Below are positions 1-6,139 of a DNA stretch of 10,565 nucleotides, one piece after another. The first letter of the stretch is position 1. Each line of letters begins with the position of its first letter. The DNA is taken from assembly GCA_047619485.1 (NCBI GenBank), contig JBLHKE010000222.1, forward strand, positions 1 to 10,565. Reading direction: 5' to 3'. The notes under the pieces were generated by a model. It worked only from the letters and a program-made list of their open reading frames with translations. It did not search any database and was not told where the DNA came from. Made by a program: the position numbers and the translations under genes. The stretch comes from JBLHKE01 sp047619485 (lineage in GTDB: Bacteria > Verrucomicrobiota > Verrucomicrobiia > Verrucomicrobiales > DEV007).

Positions 1-12
1 TCCGGCAACAAT

Positions 13-106
13 CGTTTTAGAATTCGCCCAAATCCACCCTCCGCTTTGGCGAATATTCCAATATACTCCTGCATCGGACGGCGGATTATGACTGAATTCT
101 AAAACG
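13..106. repeat. Short element bounded by a perfect 13-bp inverted repeat
   Basis: CGTTTTAGAATTC at 13-25 is matched by its exact reverse complement GAATTCTAAAACG at 94-106, separated by 68 bases. A perfect 13-bp arm pair at this spacing is unlikely by chance and suggests a small foldback or MITE-like element. It encodes no transposase. The minus strand has a short open stretch across it that runs off the window, but nothing recognisable is encoded. Flanking target duplications could not be identified because the left flank is only 12 bases long. It is not similar to the 158-bp elements further along. Confidence 0.5.
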
Positions 107-143
107 TTTTGCTCGAAATCATCTAAGGGCACCTCCGAAAACC

Positions 144-287
144 TCATGCGGGCTGGAGCTTGATAAAATCCCCGCTGTCTTCGTTGCTAAAGCGCCCACT
201 ATCACCAGATAGCTTAGCGTTTATCGCCTCGCCAGCGGGAATTTTCTCTGCGCCCCATTTCCACAGCAGGTTTCCGGAGGTGCCCAT
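144..287 (-). pseudogene. Possible remnant of a gene 3' end, unknown function
   Basis: A 47-codon minus-strand frame begins at an ATG (287-285) and ends at TGA (146-144). The predicted peptide starts MGTSGNLLWKWGAEKIPAG and ends in IKLQPA. The same frame has a stop (TAG, 304-302) only a few codons further upstream. The composition looks protein-like, with no low-complexity or shadow character, but I do not recognise the family. It is more likely the last piece of a decayed gene than a functional small protein, because its neighbours are all broken. No hydrophobic segment or known motif is visible. Confidence 0.2.
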
Positions 288-343
288 AAGGCCGACAGGC
301 TCCTAGGAAACGGTTCTCCTGATCGCGGCGCATGTCGGGGGCG

Positions 344-430
344 CTGGCTGGCTGGATGAATCGCCAGCAGCAGCACGTGATCGAATACCTCTAGGAGGAG
401 ATAAGAATACTGGAGGAGTCGCAGGGTGCT
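344..430 (+). pseudogene. Integrase-core transposase, N-terminal relic, copy A
   Basis: The plus frame from 344 reads LAGWMNRQQQHVIEYL, then TAG (392-394), then EEIRILEESQG. This matches the start of integrase-core (rve/DDE) transposases, where a WxNRxQQxVIEYLxEENRxL helix precedes an EQLGxRRxRxT segment. Homology ends near 430 and nothing of the catalytic domain follows. The 5' end of this relic lies on the far side of the phosphatase pseudogene from copy B. It cannot encode a functional protein. Family assignment is from recall of the motif, not from a search. Confidence 0.6.
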
Positions 431-448
431 CCCTCTCTATTTGTGATC

Positions 449-1449
449 CTATTCCCGCGCCGCGGGATAGGGGGCGATGACATTTCCATCTGCCTCTTTC
501 GCAGTGTAGTTGATCTCGGATCCGTCTACATCAACAACGATGAGGTGGCGTTTGGCTTGGGCACTTGCCATGTAGGGGCGATCGTAGGCTGTCTTGGGAA
601 CTTTTCGAGTTCGCACGCCCCAAGCTCCGTCACCGATATAGAGAACGCCACCTTCTTTCACGACTTTGCCTTTGAGAATGGGACGCGTACGCTTGTAGAC
701 GTGATGATCGTTCTCGAAGACGGCATCGACTCCAAATTGCTCTTATACTTCTCGGGCGTGAGAAAGAGGCTGTAGAAAAACTTCGCGGAATGCGGTGGTT
801 TGACATTCGGCGGTGCCCATCCGCCCGGGGTGATGGTCTCATGATTTCCAATGGCGACGATCATCGGGATCATAAAACCGCAAGGGGTGACAGCCTTTTT
901 ACACCACGAGCTGACCCAGTCATACCACTTGCTCGCGGCGGTCGCCTTCGCATAGGCAAGTTCTCCGCCGAGTAGCGCAAAGAGCGGGTTCTCCTCGCCT
1001 GCGCGGGCGTTCATCGCATCCAGATACTCCCGGGTGTGAAACATGTCGCCGCCGGTAACGAAGCGGACAGGCTTCGAGCCATCGGCATCTGCGGTGCGAA
1101 ACTTGCCCGACCGATCCGCATATTCTTCTGGTAGTTTGAACTCATAATTCGCCCCCGGCTTGAGTCCTTCAAGAACCGTCCAACGGATGAGGTTCGCCGT
1201 GTCAGCAAATGGTCGCGTTTCGATCTTGGCGGTGGTCTATTCTTCTGTGCCCGTCTCGCGCCAATCTAGCCCCAGCGCCACCCGCTCGCCCGCCGTGGGA
1301 ATCATCTCGATTTCTGGCATCTGGGCACCCGATCCGAGACCGGGATCACCGCCCGCAAAGTAAAACCAATCAGCGCCTTTCCCGATGATTGCGTTGCCGT
1401 TTTTCCCATCACGCATCAAGACGAGGTGGAGTGTGAAATCGGAGCTGGT
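449..1449 (-). pseudogene. Purple acid phosphatase-like metallophosphoesterase, broken
   Basis: Read on the minus strand, the product has an N-terminal beta-sandwich-like part (NLIRWTVLEGLKPGANYEFK), as in the PAP N-terminal domain, then metallophosphoesterase motifs: GGDMFHT, GGELAYA (normally GGD..YA) and AIGNHET, and near the C-terminus FENDHHVYKRT. The frame is open from about 1449 to about 750 except for one TAG at 1239-1237. Near 745-750 the frame changes. There FFYSLF runs almost directly into the EQFGVDAVFEND segment, whereas in the family a long stretch with further metal-binding histidines lies between, so an internal deletion is likely. The last frame ends at a stop just below 450. 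No start or signal peptide is visible: the 5' end stops at transposase relic copy B. The intact enzyme would be an exported phosphoesterase; this copy is not functional. Confidence 0.75.
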
Positions 1450-1451
1450 GT

Positions 1452-1560
1452 CCTTCGCTGGCTGGATGAACTGCGAGCATTAAAACGTGATCGATTACCG
1501 CTAGGCGGAGATTAGGATACTGAAAGAGCAGCAGGGGAGCCGATAGCCGAAATTCACGCA
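1452..1560 (+). pseudogene. Integrase-core transposase, N-terminal relic, copy B
   Basis: The plus frame around the ATG at 1466-1468 reads LAGWMNCEH, stop, NVIDYR, stop (TAG 1502-1504), AEIRILKEQQGSR, stop, PKFTHWQGRAR. It aligns with copy A over the GWMN...EIRIL segment, and the TAG lies exactly 36 bases after the ATG in both copies. Beyond the end of copy A it continues into GSR-PKFTHWQ, which matches GSRRIRFTDSQRKRLA at the start of the transposase pseudogene further along. Three in-frame stops mean it is dead. It lies at the 5' edge of the broken phosphatase gene, in the same orientation as copy A. Confidence 0.6.
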
Positions 1561-2122
1561 TTGGCAGGGGAGGGCTCGCTACAGAAATTCATGGCGGCCG
1601 ATCGTTCTTTCCTCTTGCGCTTGGTCGTCTCCCGAGAGCGTCGGCCCCGGCCTGGATGAGAGTGCGCCCCGTTGAATTCGGGGCACTTGTGTGACTACTG
1701 CTCGCCGTCTACGCTTCGGAACCCGAATAGATACAGGTGCATGAATCGGCTGTAGGCCGCCTGACGGTTCGGGTGATTTTCTAGAAAGCTTGGAAGCGGA
1801 ATACGGCGGTGGCAAGACTGGTTGAAATCGAATCCGGCTGTGTCTACCAGCGGAAAAATTGGGGTCGCCGGCGGGATTCTGAGGGGCAACCCTCCGGAAG
1901 CCCAGACGAGCAGGTAATCCTCACAATCCCTGCTCTTCAGAACCCGCCGACAACTGCGCGCACGTTCGTAGTTGCCGTATCGATTGCAAGGCGCTTTTGG
2001 TTTCGTAGCCGCGGTGTCAGTTTCTGGCGTAAGCCCGTCCAGCCCAAGCCGGCAGACCACCCTTGGGCGCAATCATGCACTTGGTGAAAAGGCCCATCGC
2101 ACCCGACGCCGGATCAAATTGA
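1561..2122. other. Gene-poor stretch, no recognisable gene
   Basis: The longest open frames here are a 125-codon minus-strand frame (2072-1695) and a 92-codon plus-strand frame (1809-2087). Neither has a recognisable motif, signal peptide or ribosome binding site, and the two overlap on opposite strands. The stretch lies between transposase debris and a truncated gene, so it is probably decayed coding sequence. I see no RNA gene, array or clear repeat in it. Confidence 0.4.
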
Positions 2123-2149
2123 TTTGGCGGACGTCGTTGTGTTGTATGC

Positions 2150-2881
2150 TTGCAAATCTTCTTTAATTCCATCTCCGGCGGCAAGGTGCCGGAAGGCTAC
2201 CGTGCCGGGCTTGAGCAAGTGATCACCAAATTGATTTTGTCTGGAATGGGGTTCAGTGGTGCTGTTGGTGATGAATCGCTGAATCTGGCTTTAGCGGGCG
2301 ACGGCTCTTATGCTCAGACCGCTAGTGGAACCCATTTCGATTCCCTTACCACCAACAATTCTTTCTCCGTCAGCTTCTGGCAGTATAGCACCGGCTTTGG
2401 CAACACCAGCGCCTTCTGGTTGCAAGCTCCCACAGCTGACGGCGGCCAGCGCGGCGCCCAGGCTCACACCCCATGGGCCAATGGCACGATTTTCTTCGAC
2501 CAGTCCGGCTGTTGTGACGGCCCAGAACGCATGACGACTACCGGCGCGCTCGCCGACGTGTGGCAGCACTTCGTCTTCCAGAAGGATGGCGCAGGCAACC
2601 GCGAAATCTGGCTCGACGGCGTATTGGCTGCTTCAGCTGCAGGCGGTGATGCATCCGACCCCTTTGACGGTATCTTGACCATCGGAGCGGAGGGGCCAAC
2701 AATGGCCAACAGCTTCGGCGGTCGCATTGACGAGATGGCCATCTGGAACACCGCTCTCGATGCAAGTGAGATCGGCCTGCTGGCCGGCGGTGCGGTTACT
2801 TCCTCACTCGTCCCAGAGCCGTCGGGCATCCTTCTCGGGTTGCTCGGCTTGCTCACCTTCGGCTTACGCCGCCGTAGGTAG
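2150..2881 (+). CDS. LamG-like PEP-CTERM protein, probably 5'-truncated
   Basis: The 243-residue product has a concanavalin-like LamG-type jelly-roll domain (about residues 45-212): NSFSVSFWQ near 70, a W-Q-H-F-V-F strand near 138-143, the REIWLDGVL strand near 151-160, and GGRIDEMAIWNTAL near 190-203. Residues 221-243 form a PEP-CTERM sorting signal: VPEP, a hydrophobic stretch, then RRRR. Such tails send Sec-exported proteins to exosortase. No N-terminal signal peptide is present, however. The first possible start is a TTG at 2150 without a clear Shine-Dalgarno sequence, and the frame is open upstream only to a TGA at 2120-2122. The gene has probably lost its 5' end, or its start lies in decayed sequence. 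Domain and tail are well supported; function beyond a surface or extracellular binding role is not. Confidence 0.75.
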   Translation: MQIFFNSISGGKVPEGYRAGLEQVITKLILSGMGFSGAVGDESLNLALAGDGSYAQTASGTHFDSLTTNNSFSVSFWQYSTGFGNTSAFWLQAPTADGGQRGAQAHTPWANGTIFFDQSGCCDGPERMTTTGALADVWQHFVFQKDGAGNREIWLDGVLAASAAGGDASDPFDGILTIGAEGPTMANSFGGRIDEMAIWNTALDASEIGLLAGGAVTSSLVPEPSGILLGLLGLLTFGLRRRR

Positions 2882-2928
2882 AGACCCCAAGATACCTTTC
2901 ATTGACGAGGAGCAGAACCCGAAACTTA

Positions 2929-3086
2929 GGGGTTGTAAGGAAATAAGTCATACAAAGATGTGCAGGAATTTTAGCCCGCACCAAGGCAGATTTCAGCGAT
3001 TATAGCGGGCTATTTGAGTTGGAAGCTAACGCGGGTGATGGCCAAAATAACCAGCAGATTGTAGGAGTTATTTACTGACAAGCCCT
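2929..3086 (+). mobile_element. 158-bp MITE-like element, copy 1
   Basis: The element is bounded by TA dinucleotides (2927-2928 and 3087-3088) and has imperfect terminal inverted repeats of about 40 bases. The left end reads GGGGTTGTAAGGAAATAAGT. The right end, read on the minus strand, begins AGGGCTTGTCAGTAAATAAC. A second copy of exactly the same length lies inverted at 4762-4919. The first 90 or so bases of the two copies differ at only about four places. No open frame for a transposase is present, so it must have been moved in trans. TA flanks fit the target preference of IS630/Tc1-mariner-type transposases, but the family is an inference. It lies 47 bases after the stop of the PEP-CTERM gene and directly before the transposase pseudogene. 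Confidence 0.75.
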
Positions 3087-3094
3087 TAGGGGGA

Positions 3095-3694
3095 CTGGCT
3101 CCTGGTCGAAAGGGTCGCTTGGCAGCAGGCGAATCAGATTCACCGATTCGCAACGCAAGCGGCTTGCGATGCGCAGCACGAGGCTCCGGCAAGCAAAGTG
3201 CTTGCCGGGCTCGCGTTGGCATTGCCAACCCGGACGCGATCCTACGCTGGTATCCCCAGCTGATCGCGAAGACGTATGACGAGATTGTCCAGAAGGGTAG
3301 GGGGCGACCCAGGCTCCCCGTGCCAGATAGCAGAACTTGTCTTCGGGATGGCGGCGGATAGCCCGGGATGGGGATACACGCGGATTCGCTGTTCACCAGC
3401 AAGTTTGCGGAGATCTTGAAGCGCGGCGGAGTCACGCTGATCAAGCTGCTGCCGAGAAGCCCCAACTTGAATGCATTCGCCGAGAGGTTCGTAAGATCGG
3501 TCAAGGAGCAGTGGCTGGAGCGGATGATGTTTTTCTCGGAGAGGCAACTGCGAACCGTCGTGTCAGAGTCTGCCGAGTACTACGACCGCGAGAGGAACCA
3601 CCCGCGGCCGGCGAACAGGCTGATCGAACGCAGCTCACCGCGGTGGGCGCGCTTGCCGCCTTTGAGGACAAACAGGTCATTCCGATGCTGCTGA
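3095..3694 (+). pseudogene. Integrase-core (rve/DDE) transposase with deleted catalytic core
   Basis: Pieces appear in family order but in changing plus-strand frames. From about 3119: GSRRIRFTDSQRKRLAMR. Then, after frameshifts near 3190-3215: IANPDAILRWYPQLIAKTYD. After another shift near 3315: IAELVFGMAADSPGWGYTRIR, up to about 3385. It then jumps, with a change of frame, to DSLFTSKFAEILKRGGV and SPNLNAFAERFVRSVKEQWLERM. In intact relatives well over 100 residues separate GYTRIR from the DSLFT segment and carry the first catalytic Asp. Here that part and the second Asp (DRD becomes HAD) are missing; the Glu of NAFAERF remains. The C-terminal piece continues through YYDRERNHPRPANRLIE and stops at 3694. 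The extreme N-terminus (the GWMN helix seen in the two relics) is absent. The protein is dead. Confidence 0.75.
3129..3208. repeat. Three consecutive perfect hairpins
   Basis: GCGAATC (3129-3135) pairs with GATTCGC (3145-3151). CGCAAGC (3154-3160) pairs with GCTTGCG (3162-3168) around one base. CCGGCAAGC (3186-3194) pairs with GCTTGCCGG (3200-3208) around AAAGT. They lie inside the N-terminal part of the transposase pseudogene, where the frame is lost. They may be incidental, or a small hairpin repeat within the pseudogene. Confidence 0.4.
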
Positions 3695-3733
3695 GGCTGC
3701 GCGTCACCGGCGAGAGAAATTTCTGGCCGGTAA

Positions 3734-4624
3734 TCAAGAATTGGGCAGCACACCGATCGCCTCCAACCAATCAGCACAGAGCTTCGGCCAATCAGTAACT
3801 GCCAGGCCATCCACATGCCGCAGTCCATAGCCGTGGCCACCTTTGGCAAACAGATGCAACCCCGCTTGCACGCCAACCTTCTTTAACTCCGCCGCATAGA
3901 GCAGCGAGTTCAAAGGGTCAACAAAATCATCAAAGGTTGTCACGAAAAAAGCTGGTGGGGTGTCCTTGGTAATCTTGATGTCCGCATGCAGCTGCTTGTC
4001 TTTACCAACGAACCCGGCCGCATACACGAAAATCGAAAAATCTGGACGTCGCGAAAATTTATCCACCCCATCAACCACCTCGTACTGGCACGAGCTATCA
4101 CCAAAAAGCGAAACCCGGCCCGCCGTCTCGCCACCCGCAGAGAACCCGAGGATCCCGATTCGCTTCGGATCAATGCCCCACGCCTCTGCCTTAGACCGCA
4201 CCACGCTCATCGCCCGCTGACCGTCCTGCACTGCCATCTCCCAACGCTTGTTCGCATCCCGGCGCGGGACTCGATATTTCAAAATAACACCAGTGATCCC
4301 GATCGAATTCAGCCACTCAGCCACTTCGGTGCCCTCCAAATCGTAAGCGAGAATGTGATGCCCACCACCCGGACAGATGACCACCGCCGCACCGGTGTCT
4401 TTGTCGGCGGGCGGTCGATAAACCGCGATCTGTGGCGTGCTGACATTGCCTAACTTGATGATCCGCCGCCCGGCGATGAGCTTATCATCAGGCTTCGTCA
4501 AATCCGCTTCTGCAGACAGTTCACGCGCTGGACCCGGAGGCACACCCGGCCAGAGATCAACAACGATCGGTTCGGCACAGGATGCATTTGCAGCCAACGC
4601 GAAGAACAGGGAGAGCGTTTTCAT
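3734..4624 (-). CDS. Exported alpha/beta hydrolase, acetylxylan esterase-like
   Basis: The product is a single-domain alpha/beta hydrolase of the BD-FAE/acetylxylan-esterase-like group. Numbering from the upstream ATG at 4639, it has CPGGGHHIL (89-97, oxyanion region), the nucleophile elbow GFSAGG (165-170, Ser167), an acid candidate in FDDFVDP (Asp237/238) and the catalytic His269 in GGHGYGLR. I chose the ATG at 4624, five codons downstream of 4639, because it gives a normal signal peptide (MKTLSLFFALAANA, cleavage near ASCAEP). Neither start has a clear Shine-Dalgarno sequence. Likely role: hydrolysis of ester groups on polysaccharides or similar substrates outside the cytoplasm; the substrate is not shown by the sequence. 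The frame is intact, with all catalytic residues. It starts about 30 bases after the stop of the interrupted remnant upstream and on the same strand as the 5078-9506 operon, so it may once have been that operon's last gene. Confidence 0.85.
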   Translation of the reverse strand: MKTLSLFFALAANASCAEPIVVDLWPGVPPGPARELSAEADLTKPDDKLIAGRRIIKLGNVSTPQIAVYRPPADKDTGAAVVICPGGGHHILAYDLEGTEVAEWLNSIGITGVILKYRVPRRDANKRWEMAVQDGQRAMSVVRSKAEAWGIDPKRIGILGFSAGGETAGRVSLFGDSSCQYEVVDGVDKFSRRPDFSIFVYAAGFVGKDKQLHADIKITKDTPPAFFVTTFDDFVDPLNSLLYAAELKKVGVQAGLHLFAKGGHGYGLRHVDGLAVTDWPKLCADWLEAIGVLPNS

Positions 4625-4654
4625 ATAATCAGTGTGCATAATCTTTTTTTCAAA

Positions 4655-5077
4655 TCAACATTCGCGTAATCCGTCTTGGGTGGTTGCTTCAATCAGCAAC
4701 TGATGCGTGGTATTCATCAAGCCCGTGGGCACCGTCCAATTCAGTTGGCCACCCTCACTTAGGGGGAAACGAGAAACAACTAATCAATATCTACTAGTCT
4801 TTTTCGCCATCACCTGTGTTGGATTCGGCTCAAATAGCCCGCTATAATCGCTGAAATCTGCCTTGGTGCTGGCTAAAATTCCTGCGCATCTTTGTATGAC
4901 TTATTTCCTGACAACCCCCTAGCGGTCGGCTCACCTCAACCAACACACGGGAATAGGTTTGCGGCTGCTCTTCTTGCAAACGCCGTCGGCTGCGCAATCT
5001 CACCGTGACCGTGCCGTCATCATTGCTCACGGTTTCACCCTGTGGGGGGAAGACAACTCGCAAAGGTGTCTTGTGGT
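4655..5077 (-). pseudogene. Gene remnant split by the 158-bp element
   Basis: The minus strand encodes KTPLRVVFPPQGETVSNDDG, continuing through RLRS and RVLVEVSRP, down to 4922. Past the inserted element it continues as SEGGQLNWTVPTGL, then HQLLIEATTQDGLREC, and TGA at 4657-4655. Deleting the element with one of its two TA flanks joins VSRPL to SEGG in one open frame; with the element present, the insertion shifts the frame. The rebuilt tail of about 85-90 residues looks like a beta-sandwich (Ig-like or FnIII-like) domain, but I do not recognise the family. Its 5' end is not visible: coding character begins right where the WD40 gene stops (5078), so most of the gene seems already lost. Confidence 0.6.
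4762..4919 (-). mobile_element. 158-bp MITE-like element, copy 2 (inverted)
   Basis: The element is flanked by TA at 4760-4761 and 4920-4921. On the minus strand it starts GGGGGTTGTCAGGAAATAAG and matches copy 1 almost base for base for about 90 bases, through the internal GATTATAGCGGGCTATTTGAG. The remaining 65 or so bases are clearly homologous but diverged (GGTGATGGC is shared). The length equals copy 1 exactly. It is inserted into a minus-strand gene remnant, and precise loss of the element plus one TA restores the frame, which supports a TA target-site duplication. It carries no transposase gene. Confidence 0.8.
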
Positions 5078-6139
5078 TTACGAGACTTCGAGAATCTTTA
5101 GTTTCCCCCAAGGCTTGCCCTCGTCGTAGTCTTTCATCGACTTCGGTTGACTGCCGCCGCCGGCGAGAAAGAGCAGTTTCCCGTCCGTGCTCCACAGCGC
5201 TTTGCTGACGCGCATGTTGGTGTTCGCCTGCGCCAGACGGCCACCCTCCGCCGCGTCGAATACAGCGATGTTCCAATTCCCCTTAAACAGGCGTCCGGCC
5301 ATCGTGAAGTGCTCACCACCAGGCCGGAAGGCGAGTGTCTCCATCAAGCCCTGGCCGATTTCGTCCCCACGCGCCGCGGCGAGTTTTTCGATTTTGCCGT
5401 TTCTCCACGACCATTGCTCCCAAAGCTGAGCGCCATTGCCAGCTGCAGGGTCGCGTGTCGTGCCCATGCCCGCGAGATAAACCGACTCGCCATCGGGTGC
5501 GAACTGCAGGGCGAACACTCCGCCGGTGTAGTAGTGCCCCTTGATGATCCCCCAGCCGGTGAAACTCGGAGTCTCGATACGGGCTGCCTCCTTGCCCGTT
5601 TCCAGTTCCCAAATCCTGACTTCGCCCATCAGATTTCCGGCGGCCAGATGGCTTCCGTCGGGGCTGAAGGCGACACTTTGCACTGGAGGGACGTGTTCGA
5701 ACTCGTGCAAGGTGTCGCCGGATTTCGCGTCGAGAACCTTCACCGACGGCTCGCGTTCTCCGGCAGGTTCGTATTTGTACCCACCGACTCGATATTGGCC
5801 GGTGGCGCTCGCCAGTAGCTTGCCATCCGCGCTCCGCGCGCTCTGCCAGGACCAGAAACCGTGCGCCTTGTAACTGCGTTCGATGGCCTTGGCTGCCGGG
5901 TCTATCCAATGCAGCGTACCGTCGTAGTCCGCGGCGACCAGTCGCCCAGCAGCGGCGCACCAGTTCACGCCAGAGGCTATGTTCGGAAGTTTTGCGAGTT
6001 CCGTCGTTGCTCCTGTCGCGGGATCTATGCGGTGGATGCTGCCGTCATAGCAAGCGACGAAGAGTTCGCCGGTTTCGCTTTGATCCATCGTGAGGCAGTG
6101 CGCCGGCAAGTTGATGGTTTTGGTGTCTTCTAGCTTCAT
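5078..6139 (-). CDS. WD40-repeat protein of a DUF1501 operon
   Basis: The 353-residue product is made of WD40-type beta-propeller repeats. The clearest blades are GELFVACYDGSIHRIDPATG (24-43), GRLVAADYDGTLHWIDP (65-81), SVAFSPDGSHLAAG followed by EVRIWELETG (155-182), FALQFAPDGESVYLAG (209-224) and, near the end, SKALWSTDGKLLFLAGGG (312-329). The start is ATG 6139-6137, which overlaps the TGA of the DUF1501 gene by four bases (ATGA). This implies translational coupling and a shared transcript. No signal peptide or membrane segment is visible, so it is probably cytoplasmic. WD40 proteins act as binding scaffolds; the partner is unknown, though conserved pairing of such genes with DUF1501 and DUF1553 genes in PVC bacteria suggests it works with them. 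Confidence 0.9.
   Translation of the reverse strand: MKLEDTKTINLPAHCLTMDQSETGELFVACYDGSIHRIDPATGATTELAKLPNIASGVNWCAAAGRLVAADYDGTLHWIDPAAKAIERSYKAHGFWSWQSARSADGKLLASATGQYRVGGYKYEPAGEREPSVKVLDAKSGDTLHEFEHVPPVQSVAFSPDGSHLAAGNLMGEVRIWELETGKEAARIETPSFTGWGIIKGHYYTGGVFALQFAPDGESVYLAGMGTTRDPAAGNGAQLWEQWSWRNGKIEKLAAARGDEIGQGLMETLAFRPGGEHFTMAGRLFKGNWNIAVFDAAEGGRLAQANTNMRVSKALWSTDGKLLFLAGGGSQPKSMKDYDEGKPWGKLKILEVS

Noticed and set aside
1695..2072. 125-codon open frame on the minus strand
   Set aside because: No ribosome binding site, signal peptide or recognisable motif; it overlaps other frames of similar quality and lies in decayed sequence.
2464..2856. 130-codon minus-strand frame opposite the LamG gene
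   Set aside because: Shadow of the plus-strand gene: Ser/Pro/Arg-rich with no motif, while the plus frame has clear LamG and PEP-CTERM features.
3337..3798. 153-codon plus-strand frame overlapping the transposase pseudogene
   Set aside because: The adjacent frame carries the integrase-core motifs (DSLFT, NAFAERF); this one has none and runs into the opposite-strand hydrolase gene.
2929..4919. Composite transposon carrying the hydrolase between the two elements
   Set aside because: The copies lack a transposase, copy 2 alone has clean TA flanks within a gene that continues on both sides, and the hydrolase lies close behind that gene. Two independent insertions explain this better.
5147..5818. 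223-codon plus-strand frame opposite the WD40 gene
   Set aside because: Antisense shadow of a high-GC gene; the minus frame has clear WD40 blades and operon coupling.
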